Source: Anthopleura xanthogrammica
Lineage: Eukaryota > Cnidaria > Anthozoa > Actiniaria > Actiniidae
Assembly: GCA_964019055.1 (NCBI GenBank)
Contig: OZ025216.1
Location: 10,743,914-10,807,913 of the forward strand
DNA length: 64,000 nt
Direction: 5' to 3'
Positions 61,333 through 64,000 of this stretch are shown in pieces. The notes beneath the pieces are model-generated. The model searched no databases. It had not been told where the DNA came from and saw nothing but the letters and a program-made list of their open reading frames with translations. The first letter of the stretch is position 1. Each line of letters opens with the position of its first letter. A program made the position numbers and the translations under genes.

Positions 61333-64000
61333 ATGTATGTATGTGTGTGTGTGTATGTATGTAGTCTTCGTCTTCGTTTTCAATATTATAATATGATCAT
61401 CTAAATTGTGTTTGAATTCTCGTGATTTCAGCCAGAGGGTGTTGATGAATGGACTGGACGAGGGTTTGAGTCCAATCCCAGGATCTCACAGACACAAGCT
61501 ATTCCAAGTCGTTAAATTAGTCAAGGTGCGTTATCTCGTAGACTATGACGGTGAGCATGACAGTGATTGCGATAAACTAGCCGTTGCTATATTGATGATT
61601 TCCTACCATCTAAAGCACTAATATTTCTTTCCACAGAATGGACATCTATTCTTCTTGCAGCAGTCTGATCTCTACAACAGTAATGTATTCAGATGCAACT
61701 TTTTTGGAGCTTCGTACATAGCAATCACCGACTTTAAAGGCGTCAAGGCTCTGTTTGATACGAACAAGGTATGAATCTGATTGACTGACTCTTCAATGAT
61801 TCTCAAGACATTTTGTCGCAGTTTCTCCCTTTGTTTTTGTCTTCCATTTTCGCTTCTTTCGTTTGCCGGCCTATTATTCGTCTTCTCCTCTTCTCTTTGT
61901 CGTCTCCTTTTCGCCCCTGTTGTCGTATAGTTGCTGATGTTATCTTTGCCATATAGCAACGTATTTCGCCCCCCCCCCCCCCCCCACACACACACACTTT
62001 TGCTCAAAGACACAAACATAAACAATAATAACATATGTTGTACAATTTTACTAGGTTGAAAAAGAACCAGGGTTCGGCAATTTTCGATTCAACAAAGATC
62101 TCCTGGCTGGCTACATACCTTCTATGTTCACCAACGGCGATCAACACAGAAAACAGAAAGAATTCCTCATCACTATAGCGAGGAGCATGAAGATGCAGAC
62201 GCTTGTACCAACGATCCTTGACATCATGCCGGAGCATCTGATTAAATGGCACTTTAAGGAAGGTAAAATACACTAGAAAACACAAGATTTAGGGTTTGAA
62301 GAAGTTTTAAATGAACGGGAAAACCTGCGGTGGAGTAGCTTCAAAATGGCTTCCTCTTTCAACCAATCAGTTGGCTTCAAAATACATTCTATCCAATCAC
62401 GTTGCTTGGATTTTAGGGGGGCTTGACGCTTTCCAAGTTTTGCATAACGTACGCGCGCGCGTTTTGGCGCGAAAGTTCCCGCCAAATCCACAGGAACTCC
62501 ATCAGTATAAACCATGGAAAGAACCAAAGAACCACTCAGTCGCAAAGGGCTGTACTGTTTTCCCAACATTGGACAATGCATAATTTCTCGAATATTTTAA
62601 CTTTTCTTGGTAAAAGTAATGCATAAAATGGAAACCAAAATTTCTAGATGGGAAGGGGTATACGTTCATCAGTCTTGTCCCCCCCCCCCCCCCCCCCGAC
62701 ACTGTTGGAGCTCTCTGTGGAGTAAAAACGAAGATACATAATGATGCAAATTTCTCCAGAATAAGTCAAATAATTCTAGTTTTCTTCTATTCCTTTTAGG
62801 AAAAGGAACCGCAACTCAAGAAGAATGGGAAGAGAGAATCCTCTTGCTGTCCAGTGATATCATGAGCGAGACCCTGTTGGGAATAAGACTGGATGGTGAA
62901 GCATTCTTAAACTGGCGCTTTGAAGTATTGAAAAAAACAAAGTAGGTTTTTAATAAATAAACATTATTTCATAAAAGCGCGCATTTGTAGAGTAGACCCC
63001 TTGGAGCACTTTGGAATGCAGCTCAATTTGGAGGACAAAACAATAGGTTCCTATTCTCAGGAGATTGAAATTCTTTTGTTTTGTCCTCCAAATTGAGCTG
63101 CTTTGACGTCACGTGAAAGGGGTCTATTTTACGACTCAGAAAATTAGCCACAGTTTCACACTTTAGTCTTTTGGCCTCCGCAAGGACCGCAAAGCACCCT
63201 AAAAAGTGGTGGGGCTAAGATTGGAAAATATAAGAGACTAGTATGGGAAAAGGGAAAAAGTAGTAGGGCCATAGCGACAACATGGCCGCCATTATCGCTG
63301 GTTTCACAGCCGCCATTTTGGTTGACTGATCAAATAAAAGATTTTGTTATGATCCCATGTCTTTTTATATGTTATTCTTTTACGAATGATTGCAAATCAC
63401 TTATTGAGCAGTTGACTAATTTCTCTTGTTTTTCTATCCTTAGAAAAAATTGTAAAGGACAACCAAAGGGAAAACACAAGATTGCTTTGGGAGCCTTTGA
63501 ACATCTACAGGCGTCGATTGCTAACTCGCCAAACATCGACCACATCTACAAGACGGCGGCGAGATATGGATTGAGCGAGGAAGAAGCTGTGCTTGAGATA
63601 TTATGGATGTTAAAGTAAGTTATTATGGATGTTAAAGTAAGTTATTGACTCAGTGTAATAGAAAAATTGAATTATTCCAAGAGCGTCAGGAATCGACTGG
63701 AATTTTGAAGGTATCTCTTACATCTCCCATCGTGTCGGTTCAACCTCATACTTAATTGAAATTACATTACGCCCAAGCCAAAAAGGTCTATTCAACTAGG
63801 GCCTCCCTTCTGTGACGTCATGATATTGAAAATCCCAGAATCCTTTGCGTGGCTTTTTGTAACAACTAATTCTTTATTGCGCATGTTGTCATGACAACAA
63901 TAACTTATTTTTCTTTGTTCACGGTAATAGCTTTAACGCTGGACCCGGAACTGGCGCAGCTATGAGGTCAGCGGCTGCACGTATATCAATCATGGGTGAT
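56854..64000 (+). CDS. CYP74-clan cytochrome P450, 5' part, cut by window end
   Basis: Shared exons: 61432-61525, 61637-61768, 62055-62262, 62800-62941, 63444-63614 and 63931-64000 (partial). The first exon is either 56854-56921 (A) or 59132-59250 (B); both end in phase 2 and fit exon 61432. The protein shows the order of allene oxide synthase-type P450s: a GLSPIPGS head, SNVFRCNFFG, ALFDTNKVEKEPGF then AGYIPS, and AARYGLSEEEAVLEILWMLN followed by I-helix FNAGPGTGAA. The usual P450 oxygen-activating acid/Thr pair is absent there, as in CYP74 enzymes. Heme Cys-loop and ExxR lie beyond the window. CYP74-clan enzymes rearrange fatty acid hydroperoxides without O2 or reductase, giving allene oxides, epoxyalcohols or cleaved aldehydes. 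Which product this enzyme makes cannot be told from this part. No N-terminal membrane anchor is seen. Confidence 0.88.
56922..59131 (+). other. Interval between P450 first exons
   Basis: Contains a TA dinucleotide run (57063-57082), a purine/pyrimidine-rich stretch (57200-57310) and the nested inverted-repeat element at 58062-58522. No P450 exon is found here, so exon A is not the start of a separate complete gene. Confidence 0.55.
58062..58522. mobile_element. 460-bp element with terminal inverted repeats and an inner hairpin
   Basis: Left end gagccggttatacaaagcct and right end aggcgtcgtacaaccggctc are inverted with few mismatches. Subterminal tggatatata / tatatatcca also pair. Inside, 58308-58429 is a hairpin: acatggccgcttggagatac..ttatcttc against gaagataa..gtatctccgcgcgaccatgt. 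This could be a transposon with its own palindromic core or a nested insertion. Confidence 0.65.
59132..59250 (+). CDS. P450 alternative first exon B
   Basis: Encodes 39 residues plus a split codon, basic and hydrophilic (MFRKQKTVNLDSGRV, KGKRGRWLERGLS), ending ag/gtaggc in the same phase as exon A. No signal or anchor. A TATA-like tatatag lies at 59056-59062, also 76 bp before its ATG. It ends in RGLS and joins directly to the GLxPIPGS head. Confidence 0.7.
59251..61431 (+). other. P450 intron after first exon B
   Basis: 2.2 kb, AT-rich, no coding block. It ends with the TATG microsatellite listed separately. Confidence 0.55.
61130..61364 (+). repeat. TATG/TG microsatellite
   Basis: About 230 bp of GTAT units with an inner GT run (61292-61316) just upstream of the exon at 61432. 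Met-Tyr-Val-Cys frames on both strands come from it. Confidence 0.97.
62993..63126. repeat. Palindromic repeat family P1, copy in P450 intron
   Basis: Arms gcagctcaatttggaggaca and tgtcctccaaattgagctgc are perfect inverted copies. Termini are tagacccctt and gacgtcacgtgaaaggggtc ta, matching the copies at 33731 and 26879. Confidence 0.85.

Noticed and set aside
61078..61404. Several Met-Tyr-Val-Cys and Tyr-Ile-His-Thr frames on both strands
   Set aside because: All come from the TATG microsatellite.
62300..62580. CCAAT-like motifs (accaatcag, tccaatcacg) suggesting a promoter
   Set aside because: They lie inside a P450 intron, and no start codon or exon follows that is not already explained.

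Overview
This is an animal nuclear window with intron-rich genes. Exons are joined by GT..AG introns and conserved protein blocks continue in frame across the junctions. The most likely source is an anthozoan cnidarian (sea anemone or coral). The reasons are a P450 of the CYP74 clan, which in animals is known mainly from cnidarians, placozoans and amphioxus, AT-rich non-coding DNA, and many short palindromic and SINE-like repeats. The organism call is an inference; the gene calls rest on the sequence.

Layout, left to right. (1) 1951-17186 (+): a PRRC2/BAT2 family gene, 12 coding exons, about 2822 aa. (2) 17187-21306: repeat-rich spacer with a possible small intronless transcription unit at 19698-20632. 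(3) 21307-27410 (+): QTRT2, the accessory subunit of tRNA-guanine transglycosylase, 11 exons, 411 aa, with a tRNA-Arg(UCG) gene antisense in its first intron. (4) 28716-41332 (-): a whirlin (WHRN) orthologue, 15 coding exons, about 1642 aa, much enlarged by one 849-codon disordered exon. (5) 42453-43463 (-): an intronless RING-H2 protein, divergent from (6) 43928-48817 (+): HENMT1, the piRNA 3'-end 2'-O-methyltransferase, 7 exons, 512 aa. (7) 49662-52457 (+): a ZDHHC12-type palmitoyltransferase, 4 exons, 284 aa. (8) 52458-56853: repeat-rich spacer with a 353-bp near-perfect palindrome. (9) 56854-64000 (+): the 5' part of a CYP74-clan P450, cut by the window end, with two mutually exclusive first exons.

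The genes are not one pathway. Two act on RNA ends or bases (QTRT2, HENMT1), PRRC2 proteins are RNA-granule associated, whirlin is a PDZ scaffold of stereocilia and cilia, ZDHHC12 is a Golgi/ER S-acyltransferase, and the P450 is expected to rearrange fatty acid hydroperoxides. WHRN, ZDHHC12 and PRRC2B all lie on human chromosome 9q, so the block may keep part of an ancestral animal linkage group.

The most interesting signals are the two phase-matched first exons of the CYP74-clan P450, with its Asn-type I-helix and a duplicated splice donor; an inverted repeat pair around whirlin exons 8-10 that could drive exon circularisation or skipping; the giant whirlin exon with tandem PKPY repeats; and a set of foldback repeats.
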